From: a virus
DNA: 31,183 nucleotides
Direction: 5' to 3' (one strand)
IMG/VR virus record: IMGVR_UViG_3300037504_000584
Span: 1 to 31,183 of that record
Below the pieces are notes generated by a model. It did no database searches. It had not been told where the DNA came from and was given only the letters and a program-made list of their open reading frames with translations. Shown here one piece after another: positions 20,084 to 29,526 of this stretch. Each line of letters begins with the position of its first letter. Position 1 is the stretch's first letter. The position numbers and the translations under genes are program-made.

Positions 20084-22621
20084 TTAACAAAATTTATTCT
20101 CTTTCCAAAATTTGGCCTGCGTCAGGGTGCCGGTGCTCCGGCGCAGCCCGCCGAGGCGAGGACGGCTCACTTCTTCTTCGATGTCCACGTCCTCCTCGTT
20201 GACAAATTCGATAAAGTCGTTCCAGGGCTTGAATTTTATCTCAACTTTGTCGGCTTCTAACGCCAGCACCAGGAATTCCACCAAGTGCGGCGGCATATAA
20301 TCGGCTTCCCAGTTGATTGTCTTCCCAACCCCTGCGTAATACTTTGTCATCTGGCCGCCGGTCTGGCGAAAAGCCTCCCGGTTGACTTCGTATTCAGGGT
20401 CGTGCGGAGCGAACGGAAGCCGGAACTCATAGAAGAGGTCAGGCACTACTTGCTGTAATTTGTCCAGGTCGAGCCCGAGCTGGTGGCCACTGCCGTTAAT
20501 ATCGAGCCGGAACTCCGAGGTGTAGCAATCATCCTGAATGCGGATACAATTGCTACACAGCCGCTCGGGGTTTGGGTATTCGATGGCGTGCTCGGCCGGG
20601 AGCTCACAGACCTGCACCTCGTAGATGTACAGTGCACTAAAAACTAGCTCCCCTAAAAGCTGGCCGTTGAAATTGGCAAGAAATTGCAACCTCACATTAA
20701 CATCCGGCGGGCCTGCATCGAAGTATTTTCGCAACGTAACGGCGGCAGATTCTGCAAAGAATTGAACTGGTGCTTCCTGGGCTCCGGGGCTAAAAACCTC
20801 GAAATTGTAGGTTGCCTCTCGGCTACTGCTGGTCGGCTGGCCAGCTATCTGAACGGCGACATTTTTTTCTTGTATCCCTAGGTCGGCACCTACGGTAACG
20901 CGAATCTCGTGGGGATTACTGGTCGACAAGGGAATGTTAGGCCAACTCAGAACTAAGGAACCTGAACTGATTTGTAGGTTGCTCTTCGGTGTAATCTTCA
21001 ATGCTCCGCCTTTCTGAGCTAAGGGCGACCAGTTGCCGGCCAGAGAATTTGAAAAATCAACGTAGGTAATATCAACCTCGGAGCTGTCCACTTGGACACC
21101 CGCTAGCGCTGAGTACGGGTTGTCAATTCGGCCAGAGTCTGAAAACGGGAATACATTCTTACACGGCGGGGGGCAATGTGTGATTCGAAAGTCGTCGAAG
21201 TACAGTTCGCCAGGCACGCCGCCATCGAGCGGGCCTTGGCAGCGAATAATCAATTCGCCCATATTCTCAATCGGACTGAAGGGCGTACTTGGGAAAGTAC
21301 CGGGACCGCCAGGCACGCCGCCGTCATCGGTCTCCACACGCGTTAGAATGCGCTGCCATACGCCAATCAGCCCAGGGTTGGCATCAGTGTTTAACTCGGC
21401 CGTTTCGAGCACTGTCTGGGTAATACCTGGCTGCAGAACGGGGTTGGTGCTCAGCTCAAGGCTCACCTGCCCAGGGACGTCATAACTTATATTCTGACGC
21501 ATCCATAACTCGAAATAATACGTCTCATTGGCGTTAAGCCGGATGCCGTCAATTCGGCCGAAATCTTGACTATTTCGCAAGGTTACCTGCAGGGAGTTAT
21601 CCCCGCTCCGGCTGACGCTGCTGCTTACTTGATAGTTCGTTGGATTGCTTGGGTCAGCATAACGCAGCCCCGTTAGTAGTTCTTGCGGCGATAGGCCGAA
21701 TTGCTCAAAGCCGCCGCCATTGAACGCCGGGTTTAGCAGGTCTGTTTCCTCATTGCAATTGCCCTCGACCGGGAACGGCTCGAAGGAATCCCGCTCAATG
21801 CATAGGTAGTATTCGCCGAACCCGATATTTTCCGGCAGTTCGTACTGTATCCAGTCGCTGCCGTCTTCCAGGACGTACAGCGTGCCGATGTTCTGCGCCA
21901 CCACATCGCAGGCCTGGCAGAGGTCGACTTGATATTGCCCTGGCTGCCAGTACCGCTCGGGTAGGCTTACCCAGGCGCTCACTACATCGCCGCGTTCGGC
22001 CGGCAGGCAAAACGGCTGGTTCGGGTAGCAGTCGGGAGCCTCGGGCGGTTGGCAGTCGGTGACCACCCGGCATTCGGGCTGGCGATAGATTTCAATCCAA
22101 TTGCATTCGGGCTTAATGCACCCGCCACCTGTGCAATAATCGATGACAAACGGCTCACAGATTTGCAATAGATATTCGGCCGATGGCGCTCCTGCTTGTA
22201 TGGCTGCGGAAACGTCGAGGACGTAATCAAACAACCAAATTCCGTCCGCATCTTGCGTGACCGTCACATCCACGAAAGGTGTAGCTAAGCCCACCTGCCT
22301 ATCCGGCTCTGCCAAGGTGACAAGGAACTGTTCAAATCGTACTTCAACGTCTGGGCCGAACGTCAGGAAATACGGGTCGTCATTGAAAAGCTCACATTGA
22401 TTCCCCTGGCCGTAAAAACCAGCCGGCGCAGCAATAAAGCATATTTCTGTCGGGTCGTCTTCGCCTGGCTCCAGCGGTAGGCCGCAAGCCTCTCGGTTCT
22501 CTTCCGCCCACGGGTTGAAGTTGACTTTGATGCCCCACTCGATGGTCTCCGGGAGCTGGTTCGGGTCAACGGTTTCCTCGCAGCATAGCGGTCGCAATTG
22601 TAGATAACCTGAGGGGTTCAT
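20084..22621 (-). CDS. Large Cys-rich tail protein with carbohydrate-binding-like domain
   Basis: The 845-aa protein has no signal peptide. Residues ~155-205 hold eight Cys (155, 163, 168, 173, 184, 190, 198, 205). Residues ~296-482 look like a CBM4/9-type jelly roll (NPAFNGGGFEQFG, SGDNSLQVTLRNSQ, NANETYYFELWMRQN, ELYFDDFRITHC), a fold that often binds glycans. A second beta-rich region (~500-680) and a C-terminal domain with FYEFRLPFAPHDPEYEVNREAF follow. It lies after the hub-like gene (ATGA overlap) and is a candidate distal-tail or receptor-binding protein. Specificity cannot be read. Confidence 0.6.
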   Translation of the reverse strand: MNPSGYLQLRPLCCEETVDPNQLPETIEWGIKVNFNPWAEENREACGLPLEPGEDDPTEICFIAAPAGFYGQGNQCELFNDDPYFLTFGPDVEVRFEQFLVTLAEPDRQVGLATPFVDVTVTQDADGIWLFDYVLDVSAAIQAGAPSAEYLLQICEPFVIDYCTGGGCIKPECNWIEIYRQPECRVVTDCQPPEAPDCYPNQPFCLPAERGDVVSAWVSLPERYWQPGQYQVDLCQACDVVAQNIGTLYVLEDGSDWIQYELPENIGFGEYYLCIERDSFEPFPVEGNCNEETDLLNPAFNGGGFEQFGLSPQELLTGLRYADPSNPTNYQVSSSVSRSGDNSLQVTLRNSQDFGRIDGIRLNANETYYFELWMRQNISYDVPGQVSLELSTNPVLQPGITQTVLETAELNTDANPGLIGVWQRILTRVETDDGGVPGGPGTFPSTPFSPIENMGELIIRCQGPLDGGVPGELYFDDFRITHCPPPCKNVFPFSDSGRIDNPYSALAGVQVDSSEVDITYVDFSNSLAGNWSPLAQKGGALKITPKSNLQISSGSLVLSWPNIPLSTSNPHEIRVTVGADLGIQEKNVAVQIAGQPTSSSREATYNFEVFSPGAQEAPVQFFAESAAVTLRKYFDAGPPDVNVRLQFLANFNGQLLGELVFSALYIYEVQVCELPAEHAIEYPNPERLCSNCIRIQDDCYTSEFRLDINGSGHQLGLDLDKLQQVVPDLFYEFRLPFAPHDPEYEVNREAFRQTGGQMTKYYAGVGKTINWEADYMPPHLVEFLVLALEADKVEIKFKPWNDFIEFVNEEDVDIEEEVSRPRLGGLRRSTGTLTQAKFWKENKFC

Positions 22622-25056
22622 AGCGCCTCTTGCAGTTTAAGTTCAGTCTGCCCGGTGACGAGCTCAAATTTACATTCCTGAATGTAATACGTTTTCCAGC
22701 TTCCGCCGCCCTGGTCAACCACGACTTTGCCATAGGGTTTATCCCGAATGGCTACGAACTGCTCGTAGCTCAAGGTGAGGTCAATCGTGGCCATGATAGG
22801 GGTGAGCACCGGGGAACGTTCGGCTGCATCGATATTGTCGTTTTCTTTGTGCAGGACGATGTTCGGCTCTTGGAACGTGTTACCGTTCGCTGTAAAGGAC
22901 GCATCCTCGGAAGCAATACTTTGGCCCTCTGCCACATAGTTCGCGCGCCCTGAGCGGAATTTGAGGCCTTGTGTGAGCCATTTGACGCCAGCGGCCAGCC
23001 ATCCCCACCAGCGGCGTGCCATATGCCAGGGAGTCAGGGGCCAGTTCATCAGTGAGTCGGGGTCAATTAGGTTGTTCGGGCTGTCCACGCCTTGCATATT
23101 GTATTCGAGAGCATCGTAGGTTGTGCCGTCCACGTCTTTGTCCACGCGGCCCACGCGGATGAAGAAAGCATCGCCGTCCTCTTCGGTGTCTTCCGAGGCC
23201 GATTCATCAAATTGCTTCCGGCGCGTCTTTTCGATAAGGTAGCCGGAGCCGATAATTTCGCTGCGAATTTGCTTATTCGTTTCGACCGTGTTCAGCTCAT
23301 TGAAGGCGTATTGCCGGGTGCTCACGGGCTCATCCAAGCCGCCGGTGGCCTCGGTGTCGAAGCGGGCATACCCTATATCCAGCCTTGAGAATACGATGTC
23401 GTCGTCTATTTGCTCCTCGTATTTGACGATGTCTTTTGTCAGCTCGGGTGTAATCGTTAACACCACGTCATTGGTGTAGAAATACCGTAAGGGCTCAATA
23501 CGTATGACCTGCCGGCTGCTCTCTTGGTCAAACTCTTGCGCCATCCCCAGTGCATAGACCGCCTGCGTGCTGTCAAATAGGGTTTTGAACGAGAGAAAGA
23601 ATTCCTTGTCGTCGGGGAAGCCCCGGAGCTGGAAAGCGCCGGTAACTGCGGTCGAGCTACCAGCGCCCAGCTGGTTGGACGGTGAAGGCAATGGCTCGGA
23701 TGCGGGCCGTCCGAGGTAATCGCTCAGGACGGTTAGTTCGTTGTCGGTCGTGGCTTCAATGACACGGGCGAACGCTTCATTAATTAGCCAGGCCTTGGCG
23801 GTCGTGTCTTTGAAGGTAGTCTTGGTATCGAGGCGCAGTTGAAACGGGCACGTATTTGAGCTGATGCATAGGGGCTCGCCCGACCACACCCGTGGGTCAA
23901 ATGGTGGAAAATTTTGCTCAACCACGCCTAGGCCAAACCAAGTTTGCGAAGCATTCACCGCGGCTCTTCTGACATCCGCATTCAGGGTGCCGCGCAGGTA
24001 AATTCTGAATTCGGAGTCTTTGGGCACTTCTTCGAATGGAATTGTTACGTCAAGACACCCATCGACCTGCTCTGTATAGTAACGCTGCCCAGGGGGGCCA
24101 GTACTCAGCGGCGGGTTTGTAAAGAACGGCACTGGCGTATCAATGACCGTTGTTGTGTTATCCCATTCCAGCACCCACTCCCAAGTGATGTCGATGGCTG
24201 TAGGGTCTGGCGAAGTAGGGTTTGGTGCCGTGTATCGATAGAAATACTTGAAGGAATAACAGAAGCACAGCTGCAGTTCGGAAATATCGTCCTTAGGGGC
24301 AATCCACAATGCCGGCAGCGGGTCAGGGTATTGCTCCGTGTCTTGGTACGACCACGTGCTGGCTCCCCACGTCACGTTGCTCTCGTTGATAATTACGCCT
24401 GCGAATGCCGGTTGGTATTTGACCACGATATTCAACGGCACAATACCAAAGCCGCCGCCCACTACTTGCAATGCCATTCCGGGTGGCGGATTCGGAAAGA
24501 TATTGCTTGTCGCCGGTGGATAACATTCGCCGCCATCTTCAATCTCCCGGCGAATACGCTCGAGGATGGCTTGGCCGAACAGCTGCAGGTCATACCCGGC
24601 ATATAGGTACGGGTCGAGGGGCTGGCCTTCTACGCTCTCCAACTTGTTCATATCGACCTCCTGCTGTGCCCGGCTAAATAGCTTCTCCAGCGCTCCAAGG
24701 TCTTCAATCTGCACTTGAACCCGGTTCAGGGCCCGGTTGATGACCAGGCCATTAAGGTTCACCTTACCTTGATACAGCGTAGCGAAGGAATCGCCCTCGC
24801 ACCGGTATTCAATAATAATGCGGATGTCAGCACCGACTCCGTGAATATCGTATTGCTCCAGAATCCAATCGTAGGCGTTACACCAGAAGGACAAGTCAAA
24901 CGAGAACGAGGGGAACACGCCGTGATAGTCCTCGTGCCGGGCGATAGTGATTTCTGAGCCCTCCGCACCGAACGGCTCCTTCGCTTTTACGCTCGTGGAG
25001 TTGCCGTTTGCGTCTTGGCCGAAGAGTGTGAACTTGAGTCTATCTTTTTGCGCCAT
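22618..25056 (-). CDS. Large distal tail / baseplate hub-like protein
   Basis: ATG 25056 (MAQKDRLKF) gives 812 aa and overlaps the tape-measure stop by 17 bp. A longer frame to 25107 lies inside the tape-measure gene and is unlikely. The N-terminal ~150 residues form a beta-rich domain (GSEITIARHEDYHGVFPSFSFDLSFWCNAYDWILEQYD, VNLNGLVINRALNRVQVQIEDLG). Long beta-rich stretches with aromatic residues follow, and a C-terminal region ends ELVTGQTELKLQEAL. The first gene after the tape measure usually encodes the distal tail or hub protein, which fits. No peptidase or lysozyme motif is visible. Confidence 0.6.
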   Translation of the reverse strand: MAQKDRLKFTLFGQDANGNSTSVKAKEPFGAEGSEITIARHEDYHGVFPSFSFDLSFWCNAYDWILEQYDIHGVGADIRIIIEYRCEGDSFATLYQGKVNLNGLVINRALNRVQVQIEDLGALEKLFSRAQQEVDMNKLESVEGQPLDPYLYAGYDLQLFGQAILERIRREIEDGGECYPPATSNIFPNPPPGMALQVVGGGFGIVPLNIVVKYQPAFAGVIINESNVTWGASTWSYQDTEQYPDPLPALWIAPKDDISELQLCFCYSFKYFYRYTAPNPTSPDPTAIDITWEWVLEWDNTTTVIDTPVPFFTNPPLSTGPPGQRYYTEQVDGCLDVTIPFEEVPKDSEFRIYLRGTLNADVRRAAVNASQTWFGLGVVEQNFPPFDPRVWSGEPLCISSNTCPFQLRLDTKTTFKDTTAKAWLINEAFARVIEATTDNELTVLSDYLGRPASEPLPSPSNQLGAGSSTAVTGAFQLRGFPDDKEFFLSFKTLFDSTQAVYALGMAQEFDQESSRQVIRIEPLRYFYTNDVVLTITPELTKDIVKYEEQIDDDIVFSRLDIGYARFDTEATGGLDEPVSTRQYAFNELNTVETNKQIRSEIIGSGYLIEKTRRKQFDESASEDTEEDGDAFFIRVGRVDKDVDGTTYDALEYNMQGVDSPNNLIDPDSLMNWPLTPWHMARRWWGWLAAGVKWLTQGLKFRSGRANYVAEGQSIASEDASFTANGNTFQEPNIVLHKENDNIDAAERSPVLTPIMATIDLTLSYEQFVAIRDKPYGKVVVDQGGGSWKTYYIQECKFELVTGQTELKLQEAL

Positions 25057-28000
25057 ACCGGGTGCGTTTGATGGTCTGCCGCTTGCGGAACCGCTCCTGA
25101 CGCACATAGAAACCGTCCTCGTCGACCTGAAGCTGCACTTGCGGCACTTGCTTGCCCACCTCTTTACCGAGGCGTTTGTAGTCGATGCTGAAAGAGGCCT
25201 GCGGGCGAGCCTCTCCCTTGCTGGCGCTTAGCATCATCGGGGTAAAGTCGGGCAGCGGAGTGAAGCTTTGCGCGAACTGCTCGGGCGTTAGGTTGCCGGC
25301 ATTGATGGCTTCAAGGTAGTCGGCCCATTTCCCGGCGGCCTCTTTGGTCAGTACAAATTCCCCCTCCGTCAGGCGAGCCGAAACGGTATCAATGCCCGGG
25401 CGCTCGCCGTTCTGGCGTTCCACCCAGCCACCTTCTTTGAAGGCCTGCGGGGTCTGGCGCATCTTGGTCACCCATCCCAAACCGAGGGAGAGAACCGTTG
25501 CAGCGAAGCCGATATTCGCGGGGAATGGCGTACTCGCCAGCGTGTTGGTGGCACTCAAGTTAGCGTTCTGGATGGCCTGGGCAATCTTAATCGCTGTCTC
25601 GGCCGTGTATTGCGCTTTCTCTAGGCGCAACTGCCGGCGGGCGATACGTTCCCTCTCTTGTTGCAATTGCCGCTCTTGTGCGGCCTGCTGTTGGTTGAAC
25701 CGGGCATTGATTTCAGCCCTGCGGCGCTCGTTGTTGCCCACTGCTGCCAGTTCACGCTCCCGCTGTTCGTTGAGTTTGTTCTCCCGGCGCTGCGCCCGGT
25801 TTTCCAAGTTTTGGAGCCGCATTTCTCCCCACTCTTGAGCAACGCCAAATATCTCGGCCTGCATATTGCTCCAGATATTTATCTCACGTTCGGCGGCGGC
25901 TTGGATGGCATCGGTGCGCTGCTGTAAGTTCTCCTCGAGGGCCCGTGTGCGCTGCTCCTCGATATCGGCCAAAAGCTCCTCGTTGCCCTGGGCGAGTTCC
26001 AGTTGCCGGTCGTAATACCGCTCGATAATGTCCTCGCGGTTCTGATAATGGCGGCGAATATCGTCGACCTGCAGGTTGTAAATCGCCGCTTCCTGGTCGA
26101 AGCTTTCCTCAAGGGCAGTCAGGCGGATGTCACGTATCTCGTCGGCCAACTCCATCTCGATGCGCTGTATCTCACTTGCGGTAGCCTCCTCCTCCTGAAT
26201 GCGGCGGTTGGCAATGCGCCGGGCGGCCTCAATTTGTTGGTCAGCCCCGCCCCGCTGTTGGATGTTGACCTGGGCCTGGAACTCGCGGCGGTCGAGCTGT
26301 TCCAGTTCTTTGAGGAGCTCCTGGCGTTCCCTGACTTCGGCCTGGCGTTGTTCGTTGAGCAGGCTCCGCACCTGCATATTGTAGGCGTTGCGCAGGTCGA
26401 TGCGGTCTTGCAAGTGCTCCCGGTCGAGCCGTTCGATGGCCTCGTTATACTGCTCCTCGGTCGTGGTACCGGCGAGAAACTGCTCGGCAATCCTGTCGCG
26501 CTCCTGCTGGTACTCGGCCTCAAGTTCGGCAAACAACTGGTCGAGGGCAGCCTTAGCTTCCTCTGCCCCTTGCTTGAGTGCGTTGGTCGTCGCCTCGGCA
26601 ATGCCATCCCCATCGCCGGCACCTTGCTCAATGCCTTGCTGCATTCCCTGTGCATAGGCCTCGCCGACTTCCTCGCCCTCTTCCTCGGCTCCTTTACGCA
26701 GCAACGCCAGCGACATATTCTCCAAGAACTCGTCCATCGTGACGGTTCCTTGCCGCTGGGTAATCTCGTCGATTTCGGCCTGCAAGTTTTCCATCTGGCT
26801 GGAATACGCGTCCATTGCATTTTCCAGGTCGGCCAGCTCCCCCTCATCCATCGCGCGACCAATGCCGTGCGTGAACATCGTCAAAATGCCGGTGGCCTCC
26901 CGCCCTACTGTACCTAGCATTTCTTCGGCTTCATCCATCGCCCCGCTAATCTGTTCAGCCTCGGCATCGAGTTCCGCTTGTATCATACGGGCATCTACGG
27001 CCACGCTGGCGCGGCGTTCGCCCAATTCCTCCATTTCTGCGTTGAGAGCCTTGAGCCGCAGCTGGTCGGCGAGGGCTTCGTTCGCCCGGCGCTGGATAAT
27101 GCTAATCTGATGAATACTCGCCCGCTCCAAGTCGAGATTGCCCAGGTACTCGCCGTATTGCTCATTCAGCTGCTTGATTATTTTGGCCTTTTCCCCTTGC
27201 TGGTCGCCCACATTTTTGAGTGCCTGGAAGAGGTCGTTCATCTCGTTTTGCTGGCGCTGTATTTCGTCGTTGACCAGCATCATTTCGCGTTTGAAACTTT
27301 CGGCGGTTTCCTTGGCCGCGTCGAAATCGTCGGTCAGGGAGCCTATCGCGTCCCTTAGTGCGAGGATACCTTCCAAGATGACAATAGGGGCGAAAGCGCG
27401 AGCGATGGCCTTGCCGGTAGCCACCACGCTGGTGCGGAAAGCTTTTAGGCTGCGCCCGGAAGCCCGGAGCCCTGCCCGAAACTTGCTCACTGAGCCTAAC
27501 ATTCGGCCGAACGTCTTGCCTGTGCGTAGGACAGCCTTGCCCAGGTTGACAAACTGCTGGGAGAGTCGGCGGCCGGTCTTGGTGAGGGCGAGGAATGCAG
27601 CGAGGAGCAACTCCGCCCCTTGCCGGACGGTTTCCATTACGTTGTTGAAGGCTTCCTGCTGCTCCATCGTGGCCTGCGTGCCCCGCAGCCAGTTGGCCAG
27701 ATAGCCCAGTAGTTCCGCGATGGTCTGTATCAAATCCCGTAGCGCTCCCTTATTGCCCTCGGCCAGCTCGTTCGTGAAAGACTCCCAGGCGCTATTGAGG
27801 CGGCGAATATCCCCCTGTAGGTTGTCCTCCATTATTTTGGCCGTCTCCTCGGCGAAGCCTTGGCTATTGAGGAGCTCCTCGTTCATGCCGGCAATGGCAT
27901 CGGCTCCCTTATTGAGCAAGGCGGTGAAGCGGCCACCTTGCTGCACCCCAAAAATTTGCACCATATCGCGAGCATCGGCACCCGCGGCCTCGAACTGGCG

Positions 28001-29179
28001 GAAGAGGTCGACCAAGCCCACGAACTGCCCCTCGGAGTCCCGTAGCTGAACCCCTAGGCGCTCGAGAGCCCGTTGTGCATCCTTCGGCGGGTCGATAAGG
28101 CGGGAGAGGCCAGACCGTAGGGCCGTACCGGCCTCGGCTCCGCGTATCTGCTGCTCGGCCAATACGCCCAGGGCAGCCGAAAGTTCTTCGACCGGCACAC
28201 CTAAGGCACTAGTAACTGGCGCAGCTACACGAAAGGCACTGCCCAGTTCCCCGACCGTAGTGGTTGCGCTGTTGGCTGTCTTGGCGAATACATCGTTAAT
28301 GCGCGTTATCTCGTCCACCTCAAGGCCATAGGCTCCAAGTGCACCGGTCGCAATCTCGCTGGCTTCGGCGAGGTCAAGGTTGCCGGCAGCGGCCAGCTGG
28401 AGCACGCCCGGCAATACGCCCTGTATCTCGTTAACGGTGAGGCCCGCCCGTGCGAGGGTGGCCTGGGCATCGGCGGCCTGTTGAGCCGAGAAGCGCGTCT
28501 CCCCGCCCAGTTGCTTAGCAAGGTTGCGCATCGTTTCCATCTGCTCCTCCCCAGCGCGGGTGAGGGCTCGTACCTCGGCCTGAGCCTGGTCAAAGCCGGC
28601 GAAGCGCGTAATCACCTCGCGGCCAAAATCGCGAATGCGGTCGAGGGCGAAAGCGGCTCCAATCGCCACGCCTAGGCGGCGAAACCCGGTCTCCATCCGC
28701 TCGGCACTGTTTCCTACACGGCGCATCTCATCGGCAGCCTGGTTGCTGGAGCGTTTGATGTCCTTGAGTTCCCGGTTTACCCGCTGCAGGCCCTTCTGGA
28801 GCTTGCGGGCCCGGTCGGGGTCGGTGGCCTGGTGCAGCTCCCGGTTCATATCCTCGCTCTCGTTCTTGAGCTGGCGGGTCAGGGCGGCATTGCGGCGGGT
28901 CGACTTACCGAGGGCACTCATCGCCGTTTCGGTGCGGTTAATCTCGGCGGTCAGGCGCTTCTGCTCCTCGGGGTCGGTGGCCTGAGCCAGGGCCTTGCGC
29001 AGACGGTTGGCCTCTTTGGCGAGCTCGCGCATTGACTTCTCCGACTGCTGGAACTCCTTATTCGCGCCGTCGAAGGAATTACCGAGGTCGCGGGCATTCC
29101 TGCGGATGGCCTCGAGGTCGTCCTTCATCCGGCGAAGCCCGGAGTCATCGTAGTCTATGTCAAGGCGGATATCGGCCAC
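25040..29179 (-). CDS. Tail tape measure protein (TP901-type core)
   Basis: The 1379-aa protein starts at GTG 29179; an ATG at residue 18 is the alternative. It opens with a coiled coil (1-165) containing two related ATDPxxxxKL segments. The TP901-type core (~190-480: RFAGFDQAQAEVRAL, GGETRFSAQQAADAQATLARAG, AGTALRSGLSRLIDPPKDAQ) and hydrophobic segments (~540-640) follow. A very long charged coiled coil then leads to the characteristic end FKEGGWVERQNGERPGIDTVSARLTEGEFVLTKEAAGKW. It sets tail length. At about 0.15 nm per residue this suggests a tail near 200 nm. Confidence 0.95.
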   Translation of the reverse strand: MADIRLDIDYDDSGLRRMKDDLEAIRRNARDLGNSFDGANKEFQQSEKSMRELAKEANRLRKALAQATDPEEQKRLTAEINRTETAMSALGKSTRRNAALTRQLKNESEDMNRELHQATDPDRARKLQKGLQRVNRELKDIKRSSNQAADEMRRVGNSAERMETGFRRLGVAIGAAFALDRIRDFGREVITRFAGFDQAQAEVRALTRAGEEQMETMRNLAKQLGGETRFSAQQAADAQATLARAGLTVNEIQGVLPGVLQLAAAGNLDLAEASEIATGALGAYGLEVDEITRINDVFAKTANSATTTVGELGSAFRVAAPVTSALGVPVEELSAALGVLAEQQIRGAEAGTALRSGLSRLIDPPKDAQRALERLGVQLRDSEGQFVGLVDLFRQFEAAGADARDMVQIFGVQQGGRFTALLNKGADAIAGMNEELLNSQGFAEETAKIMEDNLQGDIRRLNSAWESFTNELAEGNKGALRDLIQTIAELLGYLANWLRGTQATMEQQEAFNNVMETVRQGAELLLAAFLALTKTGRRLSQQFVNLGKAVLRTGKTFGRMLGSVSKFRAGLRASGRSLKAFRTSVVATGKAIARAFAPIVILEGILALRDAIGSLTDDFDAAKETAESFKREMMLVNDEIQRQQNEMNDLFQALKNVGDQQGEKAKIIKQLNEQYGEYLGNLDLERASIHQISIIQRRANEALADQLRLKALNAEMEELGERRASVAVDARMIQAELDAEAEQISGAMDEAEEMLGTVGREATGILTMFTHGIGRAMDEGELADLENAMDAYSSQMENLQAEIDEITQRQGTVTMDEFLENMSLALLRKGAEEEGEEVGEAYAQGMQQGIEQGAGDGDGIAEATTNALKQGAEEAKAALDQLFAELEAEYQQERDRIAEQFLAGTTTEEQYNEAIERLDREHLQDRIDLRNAYNMQVRSLLNEQRQAEVRERQELLKELEQLDRREFQAQVNIQQRGGADQQIEAARRIANRRIQEEEATASEIQRIEMELADEIRDIRLTALEESFDQEAAIYNLQVDDIRRHYQNREDIIERYYDRQLELAQGNEELLADIEEQRTRALEENLQQRTDAIQAAAEREINIWSNMQAEIFGVAQEWGEMRLQNLENRAQRRENKLNEQRERELAAVGNNERRRAEINARFNQQQAAQERQLQQERERIARRQLRLEKAQYTAETAIKIAQAIQNANLSATNTLASTPFPANIGFAATVLSLGLGWVTKMRQTPQAFKEGGWVERQNGERPGIDTVSARLTEGEFVLTKEAAGKWADYLEAINAGNLTPEQFAQSFTPLPDFTPMMLSASKGEARPQASFSIDYKRLGKEVGKQVPQVQLQVDEDGFYVRQERFRKRQTIKRTRYGAKR

Positions 29180-29214
29180 AAACTGTAAAGGGTGTCAAAT
29201 AGTGTTCAATTATC

Positions 29215-29526
29215 TTATCGTCGCTTGGCTTTTTCGGCTAACTGGCGTTGTTCTTGTTCGAGGGCTTTGGTTCTGCGGTAGTCAAGGAGTTCAAAGAGTT
29301 CTTCAACCCCCAAACGCTTTGTTGCATTGTACTCTGAAGCGCCGCCAGCCGCGATTGCAGCCAAGCTCTGTCGCTCTCGTCGGCGTATTCCTCGGAAAGC
29401 ATCTGAGAAACTCTCCGGAGCATCCTCGTCTCCTTCATCCTTACCTCCGCCAAATAGAGCGGGGTACTGATTTTGAAGAACGCTGGCCAATCGACGTACT
29501 CGCTCAAAGGCAAACGCAAAAAAAAA
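29215..29526 (-). CDS. -1 frame extension of the tail assembly chaperone (GT-like)
   Basis: In the -1 frame relative to the 29993 gene, codons run open from the U9 run at 29526-29518 down to TAA at 29215, about 101 codons. The encoded segment contains no Met and has no ATG start. Only a TTG at 29490 could serve as an independent start. It reads like a real protein, AFAFERVRRLASVLQNQYP...LGVEELFELLDYRRTKALEQEQRQLAEKAKRR, and ends in the charged helix typical of tail chaperone tails. With the first 158 residues of the frame-0 product it would give a ~259-aa fusion, analogous to lambda gpGT. It lies 35 bp before the tape measure. Confidence 0.7.
   Translation of the reverse strand, partial: FFFAFAFERVRRLASVLQNQYPALFGGGKDEGDEDAPESFSDAFRGIRRRERQSLAAIAAGGASEYNATKRLGVEELFELLDYRRTKALEQEQRQLAEKAKRR

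Noticed and set aside
26119-26862. 247-codon minus-strand frame inside the tape measure
   Set aside because: Arg/Ser/Thr/Trp-rich out-of-frame translation of the coiled coil; the TP901-type frame continues cleanly through it.
26003-26917. 304-codon plus-strand open frame
   Set aside because: Antisense to the coiled-coil part of the tape measure gene. The frame is a by-product of biased codon use, with no family features or start signals.
29215-29490. The -1 frame as an independent 91-aa gene
   Set aside because: Its only start is TTG, with no Met in the frame, while open coding continues upstream to the slippery site. A frameshift extension is the better explanation, though an internal start cannot be excluded.
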